Source: Auricularia sp. M13
Lineage: Eukaryota > Basidiomycota > Agaricomycetes > Auriculariales > Auriculariaceae
Reading direction: 5' to 3'
Assembly: GCA_037042915.1 (NCBI GenBank)
Contig: CM073196.1
Span: forward strand, 1,240,001-1,304,000
Length of the DNA stretch: 64,000 bases
The notes below the pieces were generated by a model, which did not search any database, was not told where the DNA came from, and saw only the letters and a program-made list of their open reading frames with translations. Positions 22,567 through 34,805 of the stretch are shown here, one piece after another. Every line of letters begins with the position of its first letter. The stretch's first letter is position 1. The position numbers and the translations under genes are program-made.

Positions 22567-24944
22567 GTCTGGAAATGACTCATTGGTTTGATCGCTCATT
22601 ATTGATGAGGCGCAATGACTCCACGATGAAACAGTGGTCACAATGACTGCAGATACGGCGTGACAGCAGTTTGCAAACGTCTACGCGCCGTGCAGTTGCA
22701 TTGTGATCCCCGCGCTTGCGGGCGACAAGCCCGCCGCGCATCTCGACGCCGGACAGTTTCGTTCGCTCGCACACCTATTCGGCGCGGCGCTTATAGAGCG
22801 TCTGCAGGTGCACATACTACCTGTCAGAGCGTTGAGGAGGCGGAAGAACGGCGGCGAGTCCGCGTTGAGCTCAGCCCGTCCGCGACAACATCCAACGACA
22901 TGCACAGCGGGGACTAGATGCGGTGCGCCTGCGCCCCGGCCTCCTCCAAGTTCTCGTAGTCCCATGTCGAGCAACGCCCTGCGCTCCACCTACGTCGTCG
23001 GCGGTTCCTCGTATGCTTTCCTACGCTCAAGCGTGCGTACATGGATGACGACGTAGGGGACGCGCGAGTGGTCGACCTGAACGTAGCGATGAAGAGCGTC
23101 ACGGGCGCGTCGTTCTCTGTCGTTCGGCACACGCCTTGCTTGGCGTTCAAGCGGCACGATAAGGAACTGCGAGCCGCTCGTCGACTGTGTAGCAAGGGGA
23201 GCGTCGAAGCGACGCTCAGCGTCAAAAAACGATAGTGAATAAGCGTAATGGCGACGCTGAGCAGCAGGGACATCGCGGGCTTGGGTTATAGTTAGGATCA
23301 GCCTCGCACGCACATGCACCTGTGACTAGACCAGACCAAAGCCGTCGCCCGAGCTGCAGAGTGCGCCGGCAGCCTTAGGCCCGCCAACAGTTCGTAATGA
23401 CGGCTCATTAACGTGGTATCCGTGTGCTCCTCTCGACAACGGACCACATGCTGTGTCCGCTCACCGGGAGGTAGCACAAGGGAGCTCAGTGCCAGGAGGT
23501 CCAGGGACAATGTCCCGCGAGGATGCGCCCGTTCTGGTGGTCCACAGAATCCGCCGTATGCAACTGAAGTACTCGAGAACAAGCCATTGGCGGCGTTTGC
23601 GTGCTCAGACAGGAGTTGCAACGTGGACAGCTGAGACGTTCGAGTGCAGCGGATGAGCAATGTCGCCCAAACAAATATTCGGCGTGGTGTTGTCAAGGTC
23701 CCAAGTCTCCAGAGCCGTTGAATCAGGCCCGTCCCTGCTGTGGTGCCGAGAAAGAGGATCTAAAGACGTCACAGTCGCATGTTGCTAACGAAGGTGTACG
23801 CCGTACCAAAGGTTGTCCAGGGGCGGCAGCGCGTCGGGATCCTGACTCACGAAGGCCGATTTCTTACGACCAATTGCGGGCTGCGTCGATGCAGCTTCGA
23901 ACGACAAGTCAGGGCACTCGCCACCGAGTTCTGGAGCCGGCGCAGGGTAGAGAGCTCGCGCCGTGACTTGGAGTCGGTCTGCTATAATATCAGTATTATA
24001 CGCAAAGTGACACAAAACACGCACCGCCGACTGGTGTGCCGCCAGATCTCTGCTGTCATGCAGACCCGCAAATGCGACGGGTGGGGATAGATCCTTATTC
24101 GCAGTATCGACTTTTCAACTTGTAGCAGATGCGAGCTGCGAGAGCAGTACGTTGCTCTAAGTAACCTGAAGCAATGGCTATGAATGTTCAGCGTAGTGCA
24201 AGGCCAGCAGTGCAAGGCCCGCAAAGACTAGAACATACAGCCCGGTGAAGAATTGTGCCCGCACCGAGAGCATGGCGCGGTCTTGAAGCTCACGCGGCGG
24301 GACGGCGATGAACAGATACAAGGAGCGCGCGGCAAAACGCGTCGTTCATGTTCATTGCTCAAGCTCGGTATGGGCAGCGTCTATACGCGTCCAATCCAAG
24401 CGAACAATGTACGATATAAGCCTAGAGAATGCCGAGAGAGCTTTTCCTGCCTTTGAATTTGTGTGGCACCGTTAAAGTAAATCGCGGGCGCGCCGATCAC
24501 GTGCAGCCACGTGTCTACTCCGTCTGAATGATGTCTTCTGCAGACCCTATAGTATCATATCCTGTTCTGTCTCTCTCCGTGACGACTATTCTTCTTCACA
24601 CAGATATGGCGTTTCAGGACTTCATGTCTGGTAGCGTATAGTCCTTACTGGCCCGTGGCTTGCCCTGCCCAACGACAACGGACGCACAGGACAGCGAGCT
24701 ACGGTCCGCGCTGGGAAATGCAGGCCTTATCTCAAAACGGAGCCTGCGAGGATGGTACACGACTTCCAATCTAGCTTTCCTGAAGGCGCGGCAGTTAGGT
24801 ACTGCAAGGCAGCGCATGTCGTTGAGGGCGTCAAACTTGCCGTGACGACGTCTCGGTGACAGACAGCACCCGCGCGGAGCCTGAGCAGTACCAGGCACGT
24901 GCACAGCTGCGGCAGCAGTGCGTCCTTTTTTCCCTCGCTACGTA
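22567..24944. other. No supported gene
   Basis: Overlapping ORFs on both strands (for example 22681-22989 minus, 22703-23056 plus, 23298-23696 minus and 23601-23966 plus) reflect GC-rich sequence. None has a domain, a TATA box at a sensible distance or a chain of phase-compatible splice sites. Confidence 0.35.
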
Positions 24945-25097
24945 TCAATACGTGGCACCATATATTGCACGCAGTTCTTGCCGCACGAACTTGAATTGCA
25001 GCACCATTCCATCTTCGTCATGGAACACGAGGCCGAAATCCGCGAAATGTAGTTCGTTGTACACAAACTGTACGAAATCTTTGGGAACCTCAAACAT
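24945..25097 (-). CDS. Short conserved-looking ORF or terminal exon, 50 aa
   Basis: A minus-strand frame reads 'MFEVPKDFVQFVYNELHFAD', then 'FGLVFHDEDGMVLQFKFVRQ' and ends in 'GATY'. Its composition is that of a folded protein, with alternating hydrophobic and charged residues, unlike surrounding noise. It can be extended upstream without a stop to about 25155, where no start is present, so it may be the last exon of a gene whose other parts I could not assemble. Function unknown. Confidence 0.3.
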   Translation of the reverse strand: MFEVPKDFVQFVYNELHFADFGLVFHDEDGMVLQFKFVRQELRAIYGATY

Positions 25098-26024
25098 GAT
25101 CGTCACTGAGCAGGCCGGCTTAATTGGTGTGGCATTTGTAGCGTTAACGCATGCATCTCTCGACGCTCATCACCATTGTACAGACAAGATCGAAAGCAAA
25201 TCATAAAACGGTTGGATAGTGTTAATTCATGCATTTGCGCGGCGTCGTCTTGCTTACCTTCCCGCTCTCACCAATGCGACCGCCATCCTCGCCTGCCGAA
25301 GCCAGCCGTCGCTGATGCCCCGAGCAGCAGCACAATAAGCAGCGGAAGATGATGGACTGGGCGCAGGGCCCTCAACAGTGCAGCGCGCACTGTCCCTCGA
25401 GGAGCTGGGCGTACGGACAGTGCGTGACCCCATTCTCGGCTCTAGCGTCGAGATCGAGGACTTTACGCCGCCTTCGCGACAACCACGGCACCGAGAACGC
25501 CCTCTAGAAGCCGTTTCCCACGCCCATCGAGGCCGTGCTCCAGCTCATAACCAAGACTAAGCCGGCTCTCGGTGCGTACACGCCAGGCGGCTACCGGCTG
25601 GCTGTGAGCTGACGATCGCGTAGATTGGTGTTCCCGTCGTCTCGCTAGCGTTGCTACTGTCGATCCTTCTTCTCAGAGCTGCCAATACCGTAATACTCGT
25701 TCTGGATCATCATCTTGCAGTGCACATCTACGGGGCGTCTACTGCAATTCTCAACATCAGGGCAAAGCGTTGTGAGTTATGTTCGCAGATGACACTCTAG
25801 TAGGTAACGCACAGGGTTGGACTTCCGTCCGCGGCCGCGCTGAGGCGGTTGCTTAGTCATTCACTCCCACGGTCGTCCTTTGTCCTTTGTCGACGTCCTT
25901 TGTCCTTTGTCGGACTTTCAAGTCTGCGTCCTGGTGGCCAGCCGTGAACATCGTCCTCACTCTCCACCTACCTCGTGGCATACACCTCTTGCAAACCTCT
26001 CTCAAGTGATAATCATTACTGGAA
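25098..26024. other. No supported gene; a short direct repeat
   Basis: Nothing coding is recognised; the ORF at 25378-25560 has no support. A 20-bp direct duplication lies at 25875-25914. Confidence 0.35.
25875..25914 (+). repeat. 20-bp unit twice (built from gtccttt)
   Basis: 'gtcctttgtcctttgtcgac' at 25875-25894 is followed directly by a copy differing at the last two bases at 25895-25914. Confidence 0.9.
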
Positions 26025-26654
26025 ATGGGGGACAACTTCACTGCCATGCATAACGCCGCGAACGGCATTACACGAGCGAGTCCCGGCAGTGTTCAAAGCG
26101 CCGGACAAGCTCTTCATACATGGAGTCGAGAACACGTAAGTCTCGCGATGTATAGAGATGGAAAGAGCTGTTCTCACCCTCTTGTCATAGGAAAATATAG
26201 CCTATCGCAAGGCAGAGGACATCCTAAACACTATCAACGTACGCCCATTCTCCATGAGCTTACAGTCTATTGACTTGTCTAGTGGCACGCATTTGAAGAA
26301 CTGCCGCAAGATATAACATTGAGTTACGACGAAAACACCAATTGTTGCAATGCTAGGGCGATGTTTGCCTCGGACAAAGATGGAGGCAACGAGGAGGAAA
26401 GTCAGGTGAGTGGAATGGCTCTACCGTCGATAATGGTAATTAAAACAAGAGGGAATTATATCAAGAACGCGGGACAAGCAGCCAGCTTTGCGGGCGCCGC
26501 AACCAAAACGTACGACGCTGAAGCTTCAACTAGTGCCAATGGGCGTCTCGAGGCGTTCTTACCGCAGGTGCAAACGGCGTGGACGAGTGATGACTACGAC
26601 ATGCCGGTCATCGAGGGCCCAGTTGTTATGGTGGTGAAGGTCCGAAAGAGCTGA
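26025..26654 (+). CDS. Hypothetical protein, three exons, about 176 aa
   Basis: Exons 26025-26135, 26191-26238 and 26283-26654. Intron 1 (55 bp, GTAAGT to CATAG) and intron 2 (44 bp, GTACGC to GTCTAG) both keep phase 0. This is good evidence of a real gene despite its small size. The protein begins MGDNFTAMHNAANGI and has a short helical segment 'ENIAYRKAEDILNTINWHAF' across both junctions. The last exon is acidic in the middle and ends in 'VVMVVKVRKS'. A third optional intron (26406-26449, GTGAGT to ACAAG) would change the C-terminus. No domain is recognised. It lies about 100 bp before the decayed start of satellite copy C. Confidence 0.5.
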
Positions 26655-26749
26655 ACATGGCGAGGGCTAGGAACATATTACGATTGTGCCCAATTCTATG
26701 CGTCGTAAAGACCGCTCGGACAAGAAAAATGAACCGAGAGACTTTCTAC

Positions 26750-27657
26750 TTCAGCTGAACTGGGTAAACTCGACCTGGGCGTGGCACCAACCACAGAGCC
26801 ACCTCGCAAACATCCGGTCGCGGTCGCATCAAGCAGTGACGATATCATCGCAAGGAGGATAATGGCAGCACACCCGATAGGCTGGGAAGCCGCGATGAAG
26901 TGAACGCACTGGGCGTCGCACAGGTGCAAAACGAACGTGCCGCTAACGGGCAGTTGACACATTCTCCCGGCGATAAACATAGTCTCAGCGTACTGAATAT
27001 ATGCTAAACCGGCGGCGATGAGGAAAACGACCTGCGCGTCGCCCAGAACGCAGAGCAATATCGAGAACGAAGTGCTCCTATCACAATAAGAAGTCACTGT
27101 GCTTTCCTTGCAAGTAACTTGATGTCAGCGTCTCGGGGCAGATTGAGCGTGCAACGGCGAGCAGGGAGACATAGGCTTCGCGAGATTCCAAAGCCTCGTC
27201 GAGAAGGTAAGGCCGCTGTAGCAGCGACCTGAGGACATTATCGGCGCAAAGAGCATAGGCCGGGCGGACAGACGCAGTTTGTGCCGGCTGCGACGCACAG
27301 AATGACCTGGGCGCCGCTTAATTGTATAGCATTCTCGCCAACGTGCTTCAGCCATTGTGACGTGCAGTGGGTGTGTTATCCTTGGAATAAAGCCAACGCG
27401 GGAGTACTGATGCAGCAGGAGCCAGTGGCGACGAGCAAAACAACCTGGGCATCGCAAGGATCGCAAAGCCTCGTCGACAACGCGGGGCTGCTGACCGTCA
27501 GCACGATGCCCGCAGCAGGAGTCGGACTTGGGCTTACCGATGCAGTCTATGATGGCGGCGACGCATAAAACGAGGTGGGTGAGACGCAGATGGCAGAGCT
27601 CCCTCGAAAACACGGGGCTGTTGTCGCAACGCATCGTCAGCACGATACACGAAGTAT
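26750..27657 (+). repeat. 137-bp satellite, copy C, distal and strongly diverged part
   Basis: Fragments of the monomer are recognisable ('cgacctgcgcgtcgcccaga' near 27030, 'accgatgcagtctatgatgg' near 27538, 'gcagagctccctcgaaaaca' near 27594). Spacing is irregular because of indels. The best preserved monomer is the last one, cut at 27657 by the inverted-repeat element. Confidence 0.7.
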
Positions 27658-29151
27658 ATCTTCTGTAAAAATTGACCTTGCTCTGGAGCGCTCCTCGTGC
27701 TCTGGAGCCGGAAAGCGCCGTAGCGACGTTCCCTGCTCTGGAGCACCTCCAGAGCAACCCCGTTGCTCTCAGAGTGCTCTGGGACTGCTGCGGAGAACCC
27801 TAGAGCGACGCAGCACCTGCTTTGCTTACTATTATTGAAATTAAATAGAATTTCCGTCTGCCGGTACAAAATGATGGAGAAAAAAAGTGATATTGCCTGC
27901 GGTAAGATACATAGGAACAGGGATAAATGTACAAAAGGCTATCGCTGTATCTCCCGATGCACCTCGTCCGGTCGTGAGCCCCTCCACTACGTCGGCGAAC
28001 CAGACCGCGCACCACTGCTGGCAGGACTGCTGCACTCGAGTGGACAATACGAACCGAGTGCCGTGAGAGGCAAGGTTGCTTGTGCGCGATGCCGGGAATT
28101 GGCATCTGGAACGCAACTGAGCAAATGACGGTGGTAAACGAGCCGGGCGAGAGTGTGGACACGCCGCGTACCGTATCCTATGCTACACGCCGTTACACAA
28201 ATCAAACCAGCACGAGTGACATGATATCAGTGGGTTGCACGTGGAGTGAACGAAGGACGAACGATGTAATTTGCGGGCGTCCCGACTGTACACGATAGCA
28301 TAAAGAAAAACGTGAGCGACCATGCTGTGGTACGCAGATAGGGACAGAATACACATACATAACACGCCAGAGCTAGGCCGACGGGTCGCCGGGCAGAAGG
28401 GAATAATGGAGAGCCCACGAAGAGACGAGGCAGCTGGGTGTCCAAGCACGCGGGGGCCAGCCGCGGTCCTAGACACCCAGCTGCCTTCGTTAACGCTGGG
28501 TTTACTCCAGGCCGGGGAGTTTGCACAGAGGTAAGTGGTAGGGCCAGGCTGGCAACGATGCAGCGCGAGTCGGGGCAGGGCAAACGGGACTTGGAGCAAA
28601 AATGGTTCGGTCGGAGCTTCAGAATTGCGCCCGGACTCCGCAATTGTGTGATCATCCCAGCGATCAGCGGTGCTCACTGCTCACCGCCACATTTGAGATG
28701 AGCATTCAACAGTTCTGGGCTCATGACTTGAGATTGTAAAATGAGCTTCCATGAATAATTGAGAACCCACATGTATCCCATAATAATCAGCCCATCAATG
28801 TGGTTCAGCTGCTTGTACGCAATAACAGCAGACAAAGTTTTCACAGGGTTTCACTTGCAGGGCGGTAGCTTGAACACTCGAAACTCACTCATGCCAATCC
28901 CTGGACCCGAGGTAAATGGGCATCACTTGTCGGGATCTTCGGCAGTTGCTCCTGCATTCATCCTCTGAATTGTACATGTGTGAGTGCCAAAGACCTGCAG
29001 AGTACGAAAGCATGAAAGCACGGAAGTAACTCCAAGGCTTTCGGGCTTTAGTGCTCTGAGAGTGCTGCGGAGCGGCGGAGCACCAAAGTATGCCAAAGCA
29101 TGCCAAAGCACAGATACCGTGCTCCAGAGCAGATCCGTTTTTACAGAAGAT
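27658..29151. mobile_element. 1.49-kb inverted-repeat DNA element nested in satellite copy C
   Basis: The left end begins 'atcttctgtaaaaa' (27658) followed about 8 bp later by 'gctctggagc'. The right end, read in reverse from 29151, begins with the same 'atcttctgtaaaaa' followed about 7 bp later by 'gctctggagc'. Thus terminal inverted repeats of about 32 bp are present. Inside both ends lie further copies of gctctggagc-type and agtgctct-type words, a subterminal-repeat pattern. Satellite monomers flank both sides. No transposase is visible inside, so it is probably non-autonomous. A clear target duplication was not found, and the superfamily is left open. Confidence 0.65.
28429..28485. other. 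Strong hairpin inside the nested element
   Basis: Perfect 14-bp arms 'ggcagctgggtgtc' (28429-28442) and 'gacacccagctgcc' (28472-28485) enclose a 29-nt GC-rich loop that can pair further in part. No function is assigned. Confidence 0.7.
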
Positions 29152-30960
29152 GTCATAAATGAGCGTACCGATGCTATCGATGCTGGCGGCGATGTGCAGG
29201 ACGTCCCGGGCGTCGTCTAGATCGAAGACCCCGTGTCGAGAACACGAGGATGCTGTCGTAACGGAGAGTCAGCACGATACCCGCAGCATAAGGGGCACAT
29301 GGGCGTACGGATGGGGTCTGTGACGGCTGCAACGTTCAGAAGGACGTGAGCAGTGCCCAAATCGCAAGAGCTTCGTCGAGATCACGAGCTTCTGTCGAAG
29401 CCAGCGGTGAGCACAGTCTGCGCAATCAGCATAGTCCGGACCTACCGATGCAGTCGGTGCTAGCGGTGACGCTCAGGACGACCTCGGCGTCGACTATATC
29501 GTGGAGAGTCGTCGAGAACGTGGGGCTGCTCTAGCAGCAAACGGTCAGTACATTACCAGAGCGATCAGCATAGTCCGAATTTGCCAGGAGACATGTGCGG
29601 GCGGCGACGCGCAGAACGACCTGGGCGATGCCTGGGTCTTAAAGTTTGGACGAAAACGCAGGCTGCTCTCGCAACGGAACGTCAGCATAGTATCAGCGCA
29701 AGCAGCATAAGCCGGACTAACCGATGCGGTATGGGACTGCGGCGAGGCGTAGAACGACGTGGGCGTCGCCCAGAACGGAGAGCTTGGTCGACGACGACGG
29801 ACTGCTGTCGCGGGGAGCAGTCAGCGTGCTATCCTCGCAATGATGATAAGCTGGGAGTGCCAATGCGACGGACGACGGCGGCGACGCGCAGAACCACCTG
29901 GAGGTCGCCCAGGAACACAGAGCTTGGTCGAGGATCAGGGGCTGCAATCACGGCGAGTAGTGAGCGGGCTAGTATCTGCACCATGAGGACTAGTCGGACG
30001 TACCGATGTAACCCGAGGCGGCAGCGACGGGTAGGCTAACGGCGGCGTCACCCAGGTCGCAGAGCTGAGAGAACGAAGGGGCTGCCGTCGCAATGGAGGT
30101 TCAGCACATGACCAGCATAAGCAGCATAAGCGGGACATACCAATGGGGCCAATGGCGGCGGCGACGCGCGGACGACCGGGGCGCCGCCGAGACCGCCGAA
30201 CACGAACATCGTCTGGAACGTGCGTCTGCCGTTGCGGCCAGCAGTGAGTACATTATCCGCGCTATGAGAATACCTGGGACGTACCGAGGCTGTCTGTGAC
30301 GGCGGCGACGCGCAGAACGACGTGGGGGTCGCAGATTAATCTCGTGAAGCTGCTGCTGCTGCTGTACCGGGCAGTTAGTGCATTATCCTCGCGATAAGCA
30401 CAACGCGGGCTTACCGATAGAGTCTGTGACGGCGGCGACGCGCAGTACGACCTGAGCGTTGCCCAGACCGCCGAACATCGTCTGGAACGTGCGTCTGCCG
30501 TTGCGGCCAGCAGTGAGTACATTATCCGCGCTATGAGAATACCTGGAACGTACCGAGGCTGTCTGTGACGGCGGCGACGCGCGCAGAACGACGTGGGGTC
30601 GCAGATTAATCTCGTGAAGCTGCTGCTGTTGCTGTACCGGGCAGTTAGTGCATTATCGTCGCGATAAAGACAACGCGATCTTACCGATAGAGTCTGTGAC
30701 GGCGGCGACGCGCAGTACGACCTGAGCGTTGCCCAGACCGCCGAACATCGTCTGGAACGTGCGTCTGCCGTTGCGGCCAGCAGTGAGTACATTATCCGCG
30801 CTATGAGAATACCTGGGACGTACCGAGGCTGTCTGTGACGGCGGCGACGCGCAGAACGACCTGGGCGTCGCCCAGATCGCAGAGCTTCGCCGAGAACGCG
30901 GGGCTGCTCTCGCAAAGGACGCTCAGCACGATACCCGCAGCATGGAGCACGCCTGGGCTT
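29152..30960 (+). repeat. 137-bp satellite, copy C, proximal part
   Basis: The array resumes after the nested element and runs to the tail. From about 30276 the two-monomer higher-order unit is clear: 'gtaccgaggctgtctgtgac' recurs near 30276, 30550 and 30819, in steps of about 274 and 269 bp. Units here match copies B and D very closely. Confidence 0.9.
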
Positions 30961-31860
30961 ACCGTGCGGCGCCCATGAGCGTCGACGAGCTGTAACCGGT
31001 GGCCGGTGGCCGCTGATCAATGCCGCTCTGCTGCGAGCGCCCACTCTTCGCTGGACCTGCACTGTACATCGGCGCCGGTGAGCACAGGAGCCGCGAGCAC
31101 AGAAGGCTTACCGCTCTCTCCTGCGCAGCGGCCATCGCACGCACGGCCGCCAGCGACCGCCTGTGACCGGTGCTGGGGCCGCATGGACGCCGGGTACGCG
31201 TTGCCGGTGATGCAAGCTGTCAGGACGTCCCCGTTCCGCGCCGCTCACGGCGCAGTGTGCGCCTCGTCGTCGACCACGGGTCCGCAGCGGCGCCGGCGCG
31301 ACTGGGCGCGATCAGAGCCAGTTAGATGCTCTGGACAATGGTTCAGCTCAGTCGGGCGCAGCGCGTAGAGCAGCGTACGCACAGTCTGGTCCAGGGGCCC
31401 GATGGCTCATCGATCCGCCGTCGTATCGTCAAGGCTCGAGCCTGGCAGCATGAGCCAGCTCAGAGCCTGGTCGGATCTCGGATACGCGTGACCGGCGCTT
31501 CCCGGTTGCTTCCAGTTCCACGAGCGCGAGCGCCCACCCTCTGCGCAGGGGAAAAAATCCTGCTTCCTCCTCCCCATTTCTCGCCATCCCACTGCACTTT
31601 TGCCCGACAGTCTGCGGGCTCCGTTGCATTTCCTCGCTCACGCTCGCTGGGCCCCGCCGTCTCGTGGCCTCCATCCACTTCGGCTCGCCCCGGACTCACC
31701 CGCGATAATTGCGCAGCGTGACCTCAGCGTCCGCCGCGATAGGAAATCGCACCTCCATCCCCATTTAATCTAGATAGCCTTGCAGGGCTCGTGCAGGGTC
31801 GCATATACTATGTGTTCCCTCCACGTGCACCTTCTCGGGATCTACGCATCGTGTTTCTTA
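30961..31860 (+). repeat. Conserved tail of the composite repeat, copy C
   Basis: Nearly identical to copies A, B and D for about 830 bp. After 'gcagggtcgc' (31794-31803) it differs from the others but regains 'cgggatctacgcatcgtgtt' at 31834-31853, so an internal segment has been replaced by rearrangement. Confidence 0.88.
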
Positions 31861-32239
31861 TTGGAAATAACCCCGCCCCCTCCCCGCCCCCCTCCAAGTA
31901 CACAGGCTGGGAGCGGTCGACGTGTTCGCTCCGCCATGTCTTACTACGCCTTCGGCTTTGTATCTCTATGCCGTTTATGAGTCGTCAAACCGCGTTAGGT
32001 GCAATTTCCTACCGTTCCGCTTTCTCCCGTGCCGTTTGGGTCTATTCGCGCAATCGAGGCTTCCATCTTCCATCTGCTCAATCGTACTCCTCTGACGAAA
32101 ATGTTGAATGAAGCCTATGTAAATAAGCAAGCCCGATAGTATGCGTCGCAACAAGCAAGTCTGTCAGACCCTAAGATTCGGAGGGAATGCTACTACATCA
32201 TACGCTTCGCAGCGGGGCAATGCCTTGCGCTCGTCAGAT

Positions 32240-32944
32240 TCACTGACGCGACGCGTAAGCTCGTTGAGAAATTAACCAATAGCTCCTGCTCTCGTCTTGA
32301 AAGCTGAACTGGTCGCCGACCCAGTAGTTAGTTGCATTATGCTTTCGCAGCCATGTCAAGCCGAGTATTAGGTCCACACCGCCGGGTGTAACGTTGAGAA
32401 CGTTGGCTACAACGTCCTCCACCAAGCCGGCAAAATCGACGGTAAGGCGGACCTCCGCGAGGGAGGGAATTTCTCCAGCGGCAAGGGATCCAACGAATGC
32501 GCGCCGTTGAAGCACAGCTCCGGTGCGATTTGCGGCAGACAGTGAAATGTAATTCTGCCCTTGAAAGGTATCCGGGCGCACAGTCAGCAGACTGCCACCT
32601 GACTTCGCGCAGTAAGTGACAATGTCGAAGAAGCTGGGACTGGCTTCGCCGCCCTCGGATACGCCGGCGTCTGGGGTGAGTTGACGCTGAATCTCTACCG
32701 GAGACGATATGTATGGTGGAGACAACACCTCGTCGTGGTCGCCGTCAGAAACATCGGAAGGAGATGCCGTTGCTGCAGCAGGGGTGCAGGAAGACGCGGG
32801 CGCACCATGCGCAGGGAGTGCATGGGGCGCGGCTGACTCAGTATGAAGAAAGTCCCAGGTCTGCGAGACGGCACCGGCCTCGGGTGAATGTACCAATGAT
32901 ATAGACGCTGGTTCGGCAGCGGGCGAAAAACCAGGGTCTGGCAT
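32240..32944 (-). pseudogene. Retropepsin-like (Ty3-type protease) domain remnant, 234 aa
   Basis: The minus-strand ORF has a Pro/Ala/Ser-rich N-terminal half and then a region like the aspartic protease of Ty3-type retrotransposons: 'NYISLSAANRTGAVL', 'LAEVRLTVDFAG' and the hallmark 'VDLILGLTWLRKHN'. Where the catalytic Asp-Ser/Thr-Gly-Ala is expected the sequence reads 'DTFQGQNYIS', so the triad is broken. No reverse transcriptase follows: the frame stops and satellite tail C lies a few hundred bases on. A possible upstream exon (33089-32990) carries Cys residues. It is either a truncated retroelement or a domesticated protein; the lost active site favours decay or a non-proteolytic role. 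Confidence 0.55.
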
Positions 32945-32961
32945 TGATCTTGGCGAACCAA

Positions 32962-34805
32962 TACCTTGAGATTATTCCCAAGCAGGACAACTTGGCAAGG
33001 CTCACGCTAAAATTTGCTTGGGGGCACCAACGACATCCGAGGGGATCGTTCCCTTCGTAGACTGCGCAGGGGTATGAGCTGCGCGTCATTTTCAGGTTAC
33101 AGCGAGAGAAGCATAATCACCTGAACAGGTGCTAGATGTAGCGTCTTCGCCCAACGAGCACGCCGCGCGCGGTGTAATCTTTTGGCGGCATTTTTGAGGT
33201 ATCGCTTTAGGATGGCCTTGATGTGCCAGTCGTCGCTGTAAGCAGGCAACTGGACGAAGATCCTCCGAGCCTACAGTACGTCAGTCACTTAGAAACAAGA
33301 CGATGTTCTCTCTCACTTTGTTGCATATATACCGGATGGCTGCCGGCGATTGCTGAGCGTAAGGCAGGCCGCGATCCAAGTAGTCGAACGCTGAGCGGTG
33401 CACAAACTCCTAGAGACGGTAAGTGAGGGGAAAGACAGGTGGAAGTACGCACCAAGACATTTGCATACGTTTCATCCTTCCAACCAAGCGTTGAGCGCAG
33501 TGCCCTGCTTCCCAGCAGCGCCTTCGATAAGCCGCGAGGTTTGGGAATGACTGACTGAGATGATACTCAGTTTTACACATGTTGAGGGCGCAACACGTAC
33601 GTTCATCAGAAGTAGGAGTCAAAGGTTCGAGAGCGGGACGAGCTGCGCAGGAATGAGACCAGCTGAATCGTTTGGCTGGGTATTTATGATCTGGGAATGA
33701 GCCGAACTGTCACACGTTCGCTGTGACACAGCCGGACAGCCGAAAATCCGTCTTGCGAGGATGCTACAGTAATGTAAGTTACTACAACATTTTACGTTTC
33801 TCCAGAGTTCCCGAAAGCCGGGCGACACGGCGGAGACGAGTGCACGTACCAGGCAATGCTCGCGTCGTGGCTTCGCCTCAAGAAATAGCAACGGACAAAG
33901 GCTACGAGACGTGGCCGAGGGAGGGATATGGCCCTTCGGCTTCTCGCGCCGGCGGATCCGGCGGCTGTCACGAGATCCCCCGCGCTCAGCGTGTGGCCTG
34001 CCACTACCTGCCACTATTGGGACGCCGGCAAACGTGGATACCGCGCGGTTCCGCGACTGGTCCAAGAGGGTGCTACGACGCTCATCGCGGCTTCGAGAGA
34101 ACTTTCACAACTTGTGCTCCACATCTACGTCGCGCAAGCTGCGGTGCACGACGCTCCGGTTTCTCGAGCAACCGCAAAGTTACGTTTGCTTCAGCCTCAG
34201 ATATGGAGCACCGCGCTCCCCGCTCGAGTAGGAACAGCGACAGCTTCCCGCGTTATCATACTACTCGCCGGCTGGGCCGCCGCACGTACAGTCCGCGTGG
34301 GCCGCTGATGCGGACTCAAGACAGTATTAAGCTGACATTTTTTACGTCCTCCGTTCACACATCTAAAATAGCACGAGGAAACGCTGAACGTTTGTGAGTT
34401 CCCAGGAATGCGAAGTTGCAAATACCCTTGTTCCCTCCAGAAGATATACAAGCATACGTAGCTTAGCCACCATGACACGGAGGACTCGAACATATTCTAA
34501 AGAAGACGAGACAATTATGGTGGAACCCGCTAACAGAAATTCTCCGCCCCTCGTAATGCATCATATTATGTTCACTGAACCATCCTCAGGTTTTCAATCG
34601 CGATTGTACCAAAGATCGAATTGACGATGGTTGCGTGAGAACTTTCCCCCTTTGGTAACCAATGGTGTGTGAATGCTGTTATGGCAGATAGAATATACAG
34701 TTTCTTACCTCGATAAGTGGTTTCCTCTGTCCGGGCGGGGCGCCGCCGGCGTTGTCGTCGGGAACGGGTTTCGGCGTACCAGTCAAAACTGCAGCACGGG
34801 GTCTC
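32962..34805. other. No supported gene
   Basis: At 33619-34400 all frames are long and open on both strands (for example 33723-34397 plus and 34065-33619 minus), typical of GC-rich noise. I see no domain, so none is called. 33223-33610 holds only short ORFs. Confidence 0.35.

Noticed and set aside
28438-28701. ORFs inside the nested element taken as a transposase
   Set aside because: Short, no catalytic motif, antisense ORFs of equal length.
30262-31062. 266-aa minus-strand ORF in array C and its counterparts in the other arrays
   Set aside because: It runs through satellite into tail; counterparts in the other copies are of different length and frame, and there is no domain.
33723-34397. 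224-aa plus-strand ORF
   Set aside because: Three plus frames and two minus frames are open here; there is no domain or splice logic, and the composition is dominated by Arg, Ser and Gly from GC-rich DNA.
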